The translations under genes and the position numbers were made by a program. This document shows, in pieces, positions 45,251 to 54,047 of a DNA stretch of 64,000 bases. The first letter of the stretch is position 1, and every line of letters begins with the position of its first letter. The notes under the pieces were generated by a model, which was not told the origin of the DNA, made no database searches, and was given only the letters and a program-made list of their open reading frames with translations. Origin of the DNA: Erythrobacter aureus (GTDB lineage: Bacteria; Pseudomonadota; Alphaproteobacteria; Sphingomonadales; Sphingomonadaceae); the NCBI RefSeq assembly GCF_003355455.1, contig NZ_CP031357.1:536501-600500 (forward strand), given 5' to 3'.

Positions 45251-45976
45251 ATGGCCGACCAACCCAAACCGCTGATGCCGCATGCGACCGCCACCTGGCT
45301 GGTCGACAACACCGGTCTGTCCTTCGAGCAGATCGCCGAATTCTGTGGCCTCCACCTGCTCGAAGTGCAGGCTATGGCCGACGATCTCGCGGGCAGCAAA
45401 TATACCGGGCGCGACCCTGTCCACTCGGGCGAACTGACGCAGGAAGAGATCGAGCGGGGCCAGGCCGATCCCGAATACAAGCTGAAGATGCAGCGCGCAC
45501 CTGTGGCAGTCAGCCGCACCAAGGGACCGCGCTACACACCGGTTTCCAAACGGCAGGACAAGCCCGATGGCATCGCATGGATTCTGCGCAGCCATCCGGA
45601 AATCTCCGATGCACAGATCGGCAAGTTGATCGGCACCACCCGCAATACGATCACGGCGATTCGCGAGCGTAGCCACTGGAACATCCAGAATATCCAGCCC
45701 AAGGATCCCGTCACGCTCGGCCTGTGTTCGCAACGCGAACTCGATGCGGTGGTCGCGAAGGCAGCCAAGAATCTGCCGGTCGAAGACGAGACCGCTCCGG
45801 CGACACCGACCGGCACCAGCGATCGCGACAAGTTGATCGAGGAACTGCGCGCCGAACGCGACGCCAATGAAAAGGCCGCCGCCGAAGCGGCGCAGGAGGC
45901 CGAGGCCGCCGCCTGGCTCGAAGCCAAGCGCGCAGCGGAAGAGGCCGACGAGGCCGGGGAAACCGGCGAAGCCTGA
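45251..45976 (+). CDS. DUF1013 / TrcR-family cell-cycle transcriptional regulator
   Basis: 241 residues from MADQPKPLMP. The whole-length DUF1013 pattern is visible: ATATWLVDNTGLSFEQIAEF, then AWILRSHPEISDAQIGKLIG and TTRNTITAIRERSHWN, a helix-turn-helix. The C-terminal Glu/Ala-rich stretch is likely coiled. The family is recalled as TrcR, an alphaproteobacterial cell-cycle-linked regulator. Terminators lie on both sides of the gene. Confidence 0.85.
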   Translation: MADQPKPLMPHATATWLVDNTGLSFEQIAEFCGLHLLEVQAMADDLAGSKYTGRDPVHSGELTQEEIERGQADPEYKLKMQRAPVAVSRTKGPRYTPVSKRQDKPDGIAWILRSHPEISDAQIGKLIGTTRNTITAIRERSHWNIQNIQPKDPVTLGLCSQRELDAVVAKAAKNLPVEDETAPATPTGTSDRDKLIEELRAERDANEKAAAEAAQEAEAAAWLEAKRAAEEADEAGETGEA

Positions 45977-46001
45977 CAGCAAGGGCACCCAGTATCTCAC
46001 G

Positions 46002-46035
46002 AGGCGGGAGAGGCATGAGCTTCTCCCGCCTTTTT
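46002..46035 (+). terminator. Intrinsic terminator after TrcR
   Basis: AGGCGGGAGA (46002-46011) with TCTCCCGCCT (46022-46031) followed by TTTTT. It lies 25 bases past the TrcR stop and before the acyl-CoA ligase start at 46072. Confidence 0.92.
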
Positions 46036-46071
46036 ACTTGCGTTTAAAGCGCAATACTCCATGTTACTGAC

Positions 46072-47745
46072 ATGGATGTAAGCAAGTTGCCGAACTACCA
46101 CCCGGTCGCATGGGATACGCGTTTCGAACCGATCGCGCTTCCCGACATGTTCGCGCGGACAGCCCAGGCCTCTCCCTCTGCGCCATTGCTGCATTTCCTC
46201 GGGCGCACATACAGCTATTCCGAACTCTATCGCGACGCGCGGGCTTTCGCTCATGCCCTCAAGGCGCGGGGTATCGCCGAAGGGGATCGTGTCGGCCTGT
46301 TCCTGCCCAATGTGCCGAGCTACGTGGTGGGCTATTACGGGGCGATGATGGCGGGGGCCGTGGTGGTCAATTTCTCTCCGCTCTATGCGGTCGAGGAACT
46401 GGAAGAGCAGGTTGCCGATTCCGGCACGCGTCTGCTCGTCACCGTCGATGTGCCCGAACTCTACGCAACGGCGGAAGAGGTGTTGCGCGGTTCCGAGCTT
46501 GAAACGCTGGTCGTCAGCTCGCTCTCGCAAATGCTCCCCAGGCTCAAGGGAATCGCCCTGCGACTGTTCGCACGCAGCAAAGTGGCGAAGGTCGATTATC
46601 GCGCGGATATTCTCCGCTGGAACGATTTGCTGAAGCAGGGCGAAAGGTCAGGCGGACAGCTTCCGACGGTCGATCCGCAGTCGCTCGCGCTTCTTCAATA
46701 TACGGGCGGGACGACCGGCACGCCCAAGGGCGCGATGCTTACCCATGCGAACCTTTCCATCAATGCGCAGCAAACCGCCGGTCTCAACCCGTTCGGTGAT
46801 CCGGCGAACGAAGTGTTCATGGGCGCGCTCCCCTTCTTTCACGTCTTCGCCAACACGGCCTTGCTCAACCATGCGGTCGTGACGGGGGCGTCGATCGCGA
46901 TGGTCCCGCGGTTCGAAACCAAGCAAGTGCTGCAAACGATAGAGAAATATGGCGCGACCGGGTTTCCCGGTGTGCCCACCATGTTCCAGGCGTTGCTCGA
47001 CCATCCGGATCTGGCCAAGACCGATCTTTCCAGCCTCCGAATATGCATCTCGGGCGGCGCACCGCTGCCCGGCCCCTTGCGCGAAAAATTCGAGGCGGCG
47101 ACGGGTGTGCGTCTGGTCGAAGGCTACGGTCTCACGGAAAGCGCGGGCGTGGTCTCGGCCAATCCCTATGAAGGGACGCGCAAGCCCGGAACCATCGGCC
47201 AGGTCCTGATGCAGACCGAGGTTCTGCTGCTCGACAAGGAGGATCCCGCGATTGTCGTAGCTGACGGGGAACCGGGAGAACTCGCGCTTCATGGCCCGCA
47301 AGTCATGCAGGGGTATTGGAATCGGCCCGAGGCCGCCCAAGAGGTCTTCATCGAGCATCGCGGCAAGACGTGGCTGCGTACCGGCGACGTCGCGACAATG
47401 GACGAAGACGGGTTTCTCCAGATCGTCGATCGTATCAAGGACATGATCGCGGTAGGCGGGTTCAAGGTCTTTCCCAGCCAGGTCGAAGACGTGCTGGTGG
47501 AACACGAAGCGATCAAGGAGGCGCTGGTTATCGGCCGTCCGGACGCGTATCGGGGCGAAGCGCCGGTGGCCTATGTCACGCTGGAGACAGAAGGGCAGGC
47601 AACCGCGGAAGAGCTTCGCGGCTGGCTCAACGCGCGTATCGGCAAGCATGAACGGGTCGATGAGGTCGTGATCCGCACCGATTTGCCGAAAACGATGATC
47701 GGCAAGCTCGACCGCAAAGCCTTGCGCGCCGAAGTTCTGGACTGA
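46072..47745 (+). CDS. fadD: Long-chain fatty-acid-CoA ligase
   Basis: 557 residues of the ANL superfamily. The AMP-binding motif YTGGTTGTPKGAMLTHAN (about 215), the GYGLTESAGV segment and the GELALHGPQVMQGYW and KDMIAVGGFKVFPSQVED loops are diagnostic. The catalytic Lys is in KTMIGKLDRKALR near the C-terminus. Chain-length preference is not readable from the sequence. It converges with the bactofilin gene. Confidence 0.92.
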   Translation: MDVSKLPNYHPVAWDTRFEPIALPDMFARTAQASPSAPLLHFLGRTYSYSELYRDARAFAHALKARGIAEGDRVGLFLPNVPSYVVGYYGAMMAGAVVVNFSPLYAVEELEEQVADSGTRLLVTVDVPELYATAEEVLRGSELETLVVSSLSQMLPRLKGIALRLFARSKVAKVDYRADILRWNDLLKQGERSGGQLPTVDPQSLALLQYTGGTTGTPKGAMLTHANLSINAQQTAGLNPFGDPANEVFMGALPFFHVFANTALLNHAVVTGASIAMVPRFETKQVLQTIEKYGATGFPGVPTMFQALLDHPDLAKTDLSSLRICISGGAPLPGPLREKFEAATGVRLVEGYGLTESAGVVSANPYEGTRKPGTIGQVLMQTEVLLLDKEDPAIVVADGEPGELALHGPQVMQGYWNRPEAAQEVFIEHRGKTWLRTGDVATMDEDGFLQIVDRIKDMIAVGGFKVFPSQVEDVLVEHEAIKEALVIGRPDAYRGEAPVAYVTLETEGQATAEELRGWLNARIGKHERVDEVVIRTDLPKTMIGKLDRKALRAEVLD

Positions 47746-47797
47746 ACCGGCGCGTTCCTGCGGGAAGCCGGGCAGCCCCGACGGAATGCAAAGAGAA

Positions 47798-47825
47798 GGC
47801 CGCCGGCGTCGTTGCGCAGGCGGCC
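47798..47825 (-). terminator. Terminator between fadD and bactofilin (bidirectional)
   Basis: GGCCGCC (47798-47804) pairs with GGCGGCC (47819-47825), with extra GCG/TGC pairing in the loop. On the minus strand a T-rich TTCTCTTT follows, so it suits the bactofilin transcript best, but it lies between two convergent genes. Confidence 0.6.
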
Positions 47826-47850
47826 CTCATCCCCTCCAAACTTAACCTGC

Positions 47851-48300
47851 TCAGCCGGCCACGGCGAGTTCCGGCTTGCCCGCAGACTGTGCGGGCGTCT
47901 TGGCCCGCGCGTCGCGGTGAGCGAACCGCCCTTCGACCTGTGCGCCCTGTTCGATCGTAAGCGCATCGTAAAAGACATCGCCGGTGATCTTGGCGGTCTT
48001 CAGAATGACCAGCTCGCGCGCCGCGATCGAGCCCTCGATCGTGCCTGCAAGGCGTGCGCTCTCAGCCTCGATGGCGCCTTTGACGCTGCTCGTTTCGCCC
48101 TGGACCAGCGAGGAACAACTGATGTCGCCCTCTACCGATCCGTCGATGTGCAGGTCTGCGGAGGCCTTGATATCGCCGGTGATCGCAGTGTCGGAACCGA
48201 AGACGGAAAAAGTGGAATTGCCCTTGCTGGCCATGCGTTCGCGTCCCGGATTATTCGGCTGAGGCGAATTGGGGAGCTCGCCGGATTTCTTCGAGAACAT
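47851..48300 (-). CDS. Bactofilin (polymer-forming cytoskeletal protein)
   Basis: 149 residues. A beta-helical core of strand repeats runs from TFSVFGSDTAITGDIKASA to GDVFYDALTIEQGAQVEG, flanked by a short basic N-terminal tail (MFSKKSG) and a disordered C-terminus, the usual bactofilin plan. The ATG at 48300 overlaps the upstream M23 gene by 50 bases and has GGAG 10 bases upstream; a start at 48234 would shorten it. Bactofilins recruit wall enzymes, and the M23 gene overlapping it is the obvious partner. Confidence 0.85.
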   Translation of the reverse strand: MFSKKSGELPNSPQPNNPGRERMASKGNSTFSVFGSDTAITGDIKASADLHIDGSVEGDISCSSLVQGETSSVKGAIEAESARLAGTIEGSIAARELVILKTAKITGDVFYDALTIEQGAQVEGRFAHRDARAKTPAQSAGKPELAVAG

Positions 48301-49408
48301 TGGGGGCAGTCTCCAGAAAGGTGCGCGGGTTGACCGCGCGATTATTGATGCGAACCTCGAAATGGAGGTGGGGTCCGGTCGATCGGCCGGTATTGCCGAT
48401 CGCGCCAATGGTGTCGCCCGCTTCCACGCGCTGACCCACCTTTGTTTCGAAGCGCGACATATGGGCGTACCGTGTCATCAGGCCATTGCCGTGCGTGATC
48501 TCGACAGTCTTGCCATAGCCACCCTTCCAGCCGACGAAGCTGACGCGACCGGTCGAAGCGGCGCGGATCGGCGTGCCGATTGCGCCCTTGAAGTCGAGAC
48601 CCTTATGCATGGCGCCACGGCGGGTGAAGGGATCGCGCCGATAGCCGAACCCGCTCGAAATCATGTCCTTGCGTGCCGGGGTGACCTGCGGGATACCGGC
48701 GAGGCCACGTTCGAGTGCCGCCATCCGCGCGATCGACAGGCCGAGCCGCTCGAAACGCGGGTCGATCGTGCCATCGGCACTGGTCACGAGCTTTTCCAGC
48801 GGACCACCCATGGCGCTGCGGTCGGCGTTGCGGATCATGGTGTCGGGATTGAGGCCAAGCGACTTAAGCGCGGCGGCAGCGCGCTGGGCGCGCCAGTCCG
48901 CATAGCGGGTCAGCCCTTCGACGAAAGCAAGCTGGCGGGCTTCGATCCGCGCAAGTGCGGTGGCCTCTGGAATCGACAGGCTGACCTTGTCGACCGTGGC
49001 GGCAGCTTCACCCGCCGAATTGCTCACCTTGGCGACCGACTTCACATCATCCGGTAACGAGGAAACCATGTCCTCGATGAATTCCTGGCGCTTCACCAGG
49101 TCTGTCGCGACAGCATCGATGTCTTCGCGGTAAGCGTTCACACGCTCGGTTGCGGTGGCAACCTTCGCTTCGCGGTCGAGCAAGGAAAGCCGATCGGCAG
49201 TCGCCCGATATTGAGTCCAGCCAGCTACAGCCATCGAAACGGCCCAAACGATCAGCGCCGCCAAAGCGATGGCGGCGACGGTTATCTGGACTTTCGACGA
49301 AATGGTGATGAAGCGAACCTGCCCTTCCGATCGCATGAAGAATTCGCGATCGGGAAACCAGCTTCGCACGCGGCTCCCCCAGCCACTCGTGGCAATCTTG
49401 TTGCTCAA
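48251..49408 (-). CDS. M23 family metallopeptidase, bactofilin-linked
   Basis: 385 residues. One transmembrane helix near residues 40-62 (VQITVAAIALAALIVWAVSM), a periplasmic coiled-coil-like region (70-130), and a C-terminal LytM domain with SGFGYRRDPFTRRGAMHKG and GPHLHFEVR, keeping the zinc His and Asp. The start at 49408 is TTG; an ATG at 49336 (MRSEGQVRF) is an alternative. It shares its 3' end with bactofilin, so the pair likely shapes peptidoglycan locally. Confidence 0.9.
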   Translation of the reverse strand: MSNKIATSGWGSRVRSWFPDREFFMRSEGQVRFITISSKVQITVAAIALAALIVWAVSMAVAGWTQYRATADRLSLLDREAKVATATERVNAYREDIDAVATDLVKRQEFIEDMVSSLPDDVKSVAKVSNSAGEAAATVDKVSLSIPEATALARIEARQLAFVEGLTRYADWRAQRAAAALKSLGLNPDTMIRNADRSAMGGPLEKLVTSADGTIDPRFERLGLSIARMAALERGLAGIPQVTPARKDMISSGFGYRRDPFTRRGAMHKGLDFKGAIGTPIRAASTGRVSFVGWKGGYGKTVEITHGNGLMTRYAHMSRFETKVGQRVEAGDTIGAIGNTGRSTGPHLHFEVRINNRAVNPRTFLETAPNVLEEIRRAPQFASAE

Positions 49409-49663
49409 AACGACCCGTCCCTTATGGTCTTTAACGTCCCGGGCCGAGCGCTAACAAAGGTTGCCGATGAAATCGAATCGCGGTTCCCGAAGAATCCACG
49501 AGTTGAAGCTTAAGCGGGACGAGTCGTTCGATGGCGACCCGGTCTCTGAAATATGCGAGGAGCCAAAGCGTAAATCGTGGTTTACCAAAGACTTGGCTTG
49601 CGCCAACACAGGGTCTGTCAACCCATTGTATAAAAACGACAAAAAAATCCGGAGTGGGTTTTG

Positions 49664-50326
49664 ATGCACGTTCGGCGGCGAATCGGGCTGTTGGGCGGCA
49701 GTTTCAATCCGGCGCATGGCGGCCATCGGCGGATTTCGCTATTCGTCCTCCGCGCCCTCGCGCTCGATGAAATCTGGTGGATGGTTTCGCCTGGCAATCC
49801 GCTCAAGCCCAAAGCGGGCATGGCGCCGCTCGATGCCCGCGTCCGTTCGGCCATGGACCAGGCCAGGCGCGCGCCGATCCGCGTGACCGCGATCGAACGA
49901 GAGCTGGGAACGCGCTATACCGTGGATACGCTCGGTGCGATGGGTCGGCGCTACCCCCGATATGAATTCGTGTGGTTGATGGGGGCGGACAATCTCGCGC
50001 AGTTCCACCGCTGGAAGGACTGGCGGGGGATCGCGCGAAGGATGCCGATTGCGGTCATCGCCCGACCTGGTTATGATGCGGGTGCTATCGCGAGCCCCGC
50101 GATGGCCTGGCTGAGGCGCTTTTCCGTGCCCCTGTCCAGCTTCGTGAACAGGGGCGAATGGAGCGCACCGGCACTGGTGATATTGCGTTTCGATCCCGAT
50201 GAACGATCGGCCACGGCCATTCGCCGCGCCGATCCCGATTGGGCCGCACGTTACACCGGGCCGCCTCCGAGGGACCAAGTGACACATCGTATGATTTTGT
50301 CGGGGGAGGAAACCACCGCGCCATGA
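49664..50326 (+). CDS. nadD: Nicotinate-nucleotide adenylyltransferase
   Basis: Forms nicotinic acid adenine dinucleotide from NaMN and ATP. 220 residues. The nucleotidyltransferase signature GLLGGSFNPAHGGHRRIS carries the HxGH-like motif as HGGH. VSPGNPLKP and WLMGADNLAQFHRW are further family marks. The ATG at 49664 has GGAG upstream. It leads nadD-rsfS-rlmH. Confidence 0.95.
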   Translation: MHVRRRIGLLGGSFNPAHGGHRRISLFVLRALALDEIWWMVSPGNPLKPKAGMAPLDARVRSAMDQARRAPIRVTAIERELGTRYTVDTLGAMGRRYPRYEFVWLMGADNLAQFHRWKDWRGIARRMPIAVIARPGYDAGAIASPAMAWLRRFSVPLSSFVNRGEWSAPALVILRFDPDERSATAIRRADPDWAARYTGPPPRDQVTHRMILSGEETTAP

Positions 50327-50383
50327 TGCGCGTTGTTCCTTCCATGGCCCGAGCCTCTCAATCCAGGAGTATCGCATCCGCCT

Positions 50384-50803
50384 ATGACACAGGCGCATAC
50401 AGGCCCGGCTTCATCCGGGACCGAACCCGCCCAGGTGATCAACTTGGCTGACGCTACAACCGATCCGCTGCTCAAACTCGTGCTGCAACAGCTCGACGAC
50501 GATCAGGCGCAGGAAGTCGTGACCATCGATCTCGAAGGCAAAAGCTCGATCGCCGATCACATGGTGATCGCTTCGGGGCGTTCGACCCGTCAGGTCGCAG
50601 CGATGGCGCAGAAACTTGCCGAAAAGGTTAAACAGGCGGGATTCGGGCCGGTAAAGCTCGAAGGGCTTCCCGCTGCCGACTGGGTCCTGCTCGACGCCGG
50701 CGACGTGGTCGTCCACCTGTTCCGCCCGGAGGTCCGTAGCTTCTACAACCTCGAGCGCATGTGGGCTTTTGGCGACGCGCCACCCGTGGCTGGCACGGCC
50801 TAG
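50384..50803 (+). CDS. rsfS: Ribosomal silencing factor RsfS
   Basis: 139 residues binding ribosomal protein L14 to block subunit joining under starvation. The conserved block VVTIDLEGKSSIADHMVIASG and the C-terminal WVLLDAGDVVVHLFRPEVR are typical of RsfS/Iojap. Upstream AGGAG at 50364 is rather far, so the start may be a few codons different. It lies 57 bases after nadD. Confidence 0.93.
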   Translation: MTQAHTGPASSGTEPAQVINLADATTDPLLKLVLQQLDDDQAQEVVTIDLEGKSSIADHMVIASGRSTRQVAAMAQKLAEKVKQAGFGPVKLEGLPAADWVLLDAGDVVVHLFRPEVRSFYNLERMWAFGDAPPVAGTA

Positions 50804-50919
50804 TCCGTTTCTCGCAGCCCCTTTGTGGGGCCGCATTCCCGACGCCGCTTCTCCGCCGAGCGCTTGCGGGTGAACGGGTGTCCTGGCCGACCCGGAAGGG
50901 GCCGGATGACCGCCGGTCT

Positions 50920-50926
50920 GGAGGAG
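50920..50926 (+). promoter_or_regulatory. Strong Shine-Dalgarno of rlmH
   Basis: GGAGGAG with a seven-base spacer to an ATT codon at 50934. It fixes the rlmH start at ATT because no ATG, GTG or TTG occurs in frame between the in-frame TGA at 50907 and the conserved N-terminus. Confidence 0.8.
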
Positions 50927-50933
50927 CGAAGCC

Positions 50934-51356
50934 ATTCTTCTTCACGTCATTGCCCGAGGAAAGATCGGTCGGTCGCCCGAGGCCGAACTGGTCGCGCGCT
51001 ATGAAAAGCGCCTTACATGGCCGACCAAATATACCGAGTTGCCCGATACCGGGGGGCGTGTTCCCGAACCGCAAACACCCTGCCGGACCGTGCTTCTCGA
51101 CGAGCGCGGAAGAGATCTCTCGTCCGAGAAACTCGCCGAAATACTGGGGCGCTGGCGCGATGACGGCATACGTGAATGCCGCTTCATGCTGGGCGCGGCG
51201 GACGGGCATCCGGAAGAGGACCGCGATGAGGCCGATCTCTTGCTGGCTTTTGGCAAGGCCACCTGGCCTCACCTTCTGGCCCGCGCCATGCTTGCCGAAC
51301 AACTATATCGCGCAACGACCATAATTGCCGGCCACCCCTATCATCGCAGTGGATGA
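50934..51356 (+). CDS. rlmH: 23S rRNA (pseudouridine1915-N3)-methyltransferase RlmH, AUU start
   Basis: 140 residues of the SPOUT family, methylating pseudouridine 1915 in helix 69. Conserved marks are LLHVIARGKIGRSPEAEL at the N-terminus, LLDERGRDLSSEKLA and FMLGAADGHPEEDRDEADLL. The only start fitting the family is an ATT at 50934 with GGAGGAG seven bases upstream. The next TTG in frame (51039) would delete the first 35 residues and part of the fold. AUU is known as an autoregulated start in infC. It could also be a G-to-T sequencing error of ATG. Confidence 0.85.
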   Translation: MLLHVIARGKIGRSPEAELVARYEKRLTWPTKYTELPDTGGRVPEPQTPCRTVLLDERGRDLSSEKLAEILGRWRDDGIRECRFMLGAADGHPEEDRDEADLLLAFGKATWPHLLARAMLAEQLYRATTIIAGHPYHRSG

Positions 51357-51374
51357 TAGGGCAGAAACGCGGCC

Positions 51375-52587
51375 ATGAACCGCCGCCTCCCCGTCATCGC
51401 CGGATTGACCTTGGCAGGCCTGCTGAGTCTGCCTGCGATCGCGCAGGCCCCGGTCCGCTTCGAAGCGGTGGAACAGGCGCGCGAGGCGCTCGACGCCGCG
51501 CGTCAGCAGCAACGTAACGCGCGGGCGCGGGGCGAGCGGCTGGAACAGCGCGCGGCGCGCTCTCGCGAAGCGTCGGAAAAGGCCAGGGCCGAGGCGGCGG
51601 CGCTGGCGGCGCGCGTGCAACAGGCCGAAGCCGGGATCGCGGCGTCCGAGGCGCGGCTGGCGCTGGCCGATCGCGAGAAGCGCATGCTCGATCGCAAGCT
51701 GGCCCGTCGGCGGACTCCGCTCGTCCGGCTGACCGCGGCGCTTCAATCGATGTCGAGCCGCCCCTTGGCGCTTTCTGCATTGCAACCGGGCAGTTTGCGC
51801 GATCTCGTTTACACGCGCGCGGTGCTCGACAGCACCATTCCTCTTGTGCGCGAAAAAACGTCGGCCCTGCGCGGCGATCTGGAACGTGCGCGGACCTTGC
51901 AGGCAGAGGCGCGCCAAGCGCTGGCCGATCGGCGTGAAAGCGAGGCGGTGCTGCTCCGGCGGCGAAAGGAACTCGTCGCCCTCGCCGAGCAGGAACGACT
52001 GCGGGCGCGCCAGGCCGCGGGCGGCGCGGATAGGGAGGCGCAGCGGGCTCTCGTCCTTGCCGAGCAGGCGATCGATCTGGACGAGCTGGTGGGGCGGTTG
52101 GAAGCGGCGGGCTCGCTGCGCGAACGACTTGCCATGCTGCCCGGCCCGGTGCCGCGCCCCGCCGATCCAGGGGCCGCGAGGGTCGCCGTCACGCCGCCCA
52201 GCCCGAACCCAGCGCCACCGAACCGCCAGCGCGCTACCTGCTGCCTGTCGCGGGCGAGATTACCGCGGGTTTCGGCGAGGCGAGCGCCAGCGGCCAGCGA
52301 CAGGCCGGGATCGCACTCGCGGCCCGGCCACGCGCGCAAGTCGTCGCTCCGGGGCGGGGCGTGTCGGATTCGCCGGGCCGTATCGCGGCTTTGGCAGAAT
52401 CGTCATTATCGAGCACGCCAATGGCTGGACCACGCTCGTCACCGGTCTCGAAATTCTCGATGTTGCGGTGGGACAGAATGTGACGGCAGGCTCACCGCTC
52501 GGTCTCGCCCCAACGCAGCGCGGCGAAGTGACGCTCGAGCTGAGGCATGGCGGCGAGCCGGTGAACCCGCTAGACCACCTGCGATAG
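51375..52587 (+). pseudogene. EnvC-like M23 murein hydrolase activator, disrupted by two one-base deletions
   Basis: The 5' frame encodes a signal peptide (LAGLLSLPAIAQA) and a long Ala/Arg/Glu-rich coiled coil (about 20-265), as in EnvC. Near 52160-52200 the frame shifts, giving ARYLLPVAGEITAGFGEAS, and near 52343-52350 it shifts again, giving APGAGRVGFAGPYRGFG-like sequence, then HANGWTTLV and LELRHGGEPVNPLDHLR to a TAG at 52587. Adding one base at each point restores 404 residues with an N-terminal coiled coil and C-terminal LytM domain. Both breaks lie in G/C-rich runs. The gene may be intact in vivo. Confidence 0.82.
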
Positions 52588-52685
52588 ATCGCCGGTCGAA
52601 AATCGCTTCCCCGCGGCATACCCGCCATGCTCATGTGGCATTCAGCGCCGACAAGCGATAATATGGTCCGCGCAAAGGAGTTTTC

Positions 52686-54032
52686 ATGCCGTTGAAGTTC
52701 GCCGCACTCGCCCGCTCGGCTGCTCTCGTGACTGCGGTCGCGTTGATCCCTGCGACCACTGCCAGCCTGGCGCAGGTCGAGGGGCGCGCGGGTCCGGAGT
52801 TCGCCCGCGTCCTGGCGGTCTACCAACGGATCAAGACAAGCTATGTCGAGCCGGTCGATGACGACAAGCTTGTGCGCGGCATGATCGACGGCATGCTGAC
52901 CGCGCTCGATCCCCACTCGGGTTATCTCGACGGCAGCGATCTCCAGCGCCTGGAGACCATGATCGACGGGAACTATTCGGGGCTGGGCCTGTCGGTCGTC
53001 GCCGAAGATGGCGCGGTGAAGGTGATATCGCCCTTCCGTGGCAGTCCGGCCGACGAGGCGGGGATCAAGGCCGGCGACTTCATCACGCACCTCGACGGGC
53101 GGCTGATCGTCGGGCAGAAGCTGGACGAATCCGTTGCGCAGATGCGCGGCCGTTCGGGAACGTCGATCGATCTGACCATCTTCCGTCCCGGCCGCGACGA
53201 GCCCTTCGATGTGACCGTTACGCGGGGCGTGATCGAACTCGAGCCCGTCACCTGGGAACTGCAGGACGGCAATATCGGCCACATCATGATCAACGAATTC
53301 TCACGCGATGTCGGCAGCGATGTCTTTGCCGCGTGGGAAGGCCTGCGGAGCAAGGCTACGGGGCGTCTCAACGGTCTCGTGCTCGATCTGCGGTCCAATC
53401 CCGGCGGTTCTCTGGATGAAGCGGTGGCGCTGTCGGATCTGTTTCTGACCGACGGACGAATCGTCTCGCAGCGTGGCCGCGCCCGGGGAGAGAACATCAC
53501 CTACGATGCGGAAACGGTGTTCCGCGGCGACATAGCCGAAGGGCTCCCAATCGTCGTGCTGATCGATGCGGGGTCCGCTTCGGCATCGGAAATCGTCGCC
53601 GGTGCGTTGCAGGACCATCGCCGCGCGGTGGTCATGGGCGAGCGCAGCTTCGGCAAGGGCAGCGTTCAATCGCTGCTGCCGCTGGGCCGCGATGCAGCGC
53701 TGAAGCTGACGACGGCGCGTTATTATACGCCGTCGGGCCATTCGGTTCAGGAGGGGGGGATTACCCCGGATATTACCGTGCCGCAGCTTTCCGATCCCGA
53801 TCTTGCGAAGCGTTCGCGCTTCCAGATGCGCGAATCGGATCTGCGCGGCCATCTCATCAACGAGCTCGGCATTGACGATGACGCGGTGGAAAAGGACAAG
53901 CGTGACGATCCGCGCTTTCTCCAGACAGCGGAAGAGCTGAAGGAGAAGGGTATCGAGGATTTCCAGTTGCACTATGCGCTGGAAACGCTGCGCCGGACCA
54001 GCCCGAAGAGCATTGCCGCGCGGACGAAATAG
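52686..54032 (+). CDS. S41 family C-terminal processing peptidase
   Basis: 448 residues. A signal peptide (LIPATTASLAQ) precedes a PDZ domain (about 95-180, with GLSVVAEDGAVKVISPFRG) and the catalytic domain, with Ser in GSASASE (296-302) and Lys324 in GERSFGKGS, the Ser-Lys dyad. CtpA-type proteases degrade or trim periplasmic proteins. It follows the broken EnvC-like gene, an order I recall as common. Confidence 0.93.
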   Translation: MPLKFAALARSAALVTAVALIPATTASLAQVEGRAGPEFARVLAVYQRIKTSYVEPVDDDKLVRGMIDGMLTALDPHSGYLDGSDLQRLETMIDGNYSGLGLSVVAEDGAVKVISPFRGSPADEAGIKAGDFITHLDGRLIVGQKLDESVAQMRGRSGTSIDLTIFRPGRDEPFDVTVTRGVIELEPVTWELQDGNIGHIMINEFSRDVGSDVFAAWEGLRSKATGRLNGLVLDLRSNPGGSLDEAVALSDLFLTDGRIVSQRGRARGENITYDAETVFRGDIAEGLPIVVLIDAGSASASEIVAGALQDHRRAVVMGERSFGKGSVQSLLPLGRDAALKLTTARYYTPSGHSVQEGGITPDITVPQLSDPDLAKRSRFQMRESDLRGHLINELGIDDDAVEKDKRDDPRFLQTAEELKEKGIEDFQLHYALETLRRTSPKSIAARTK

Positions 54033-54047
54033 GCTACATCGCGCCCC

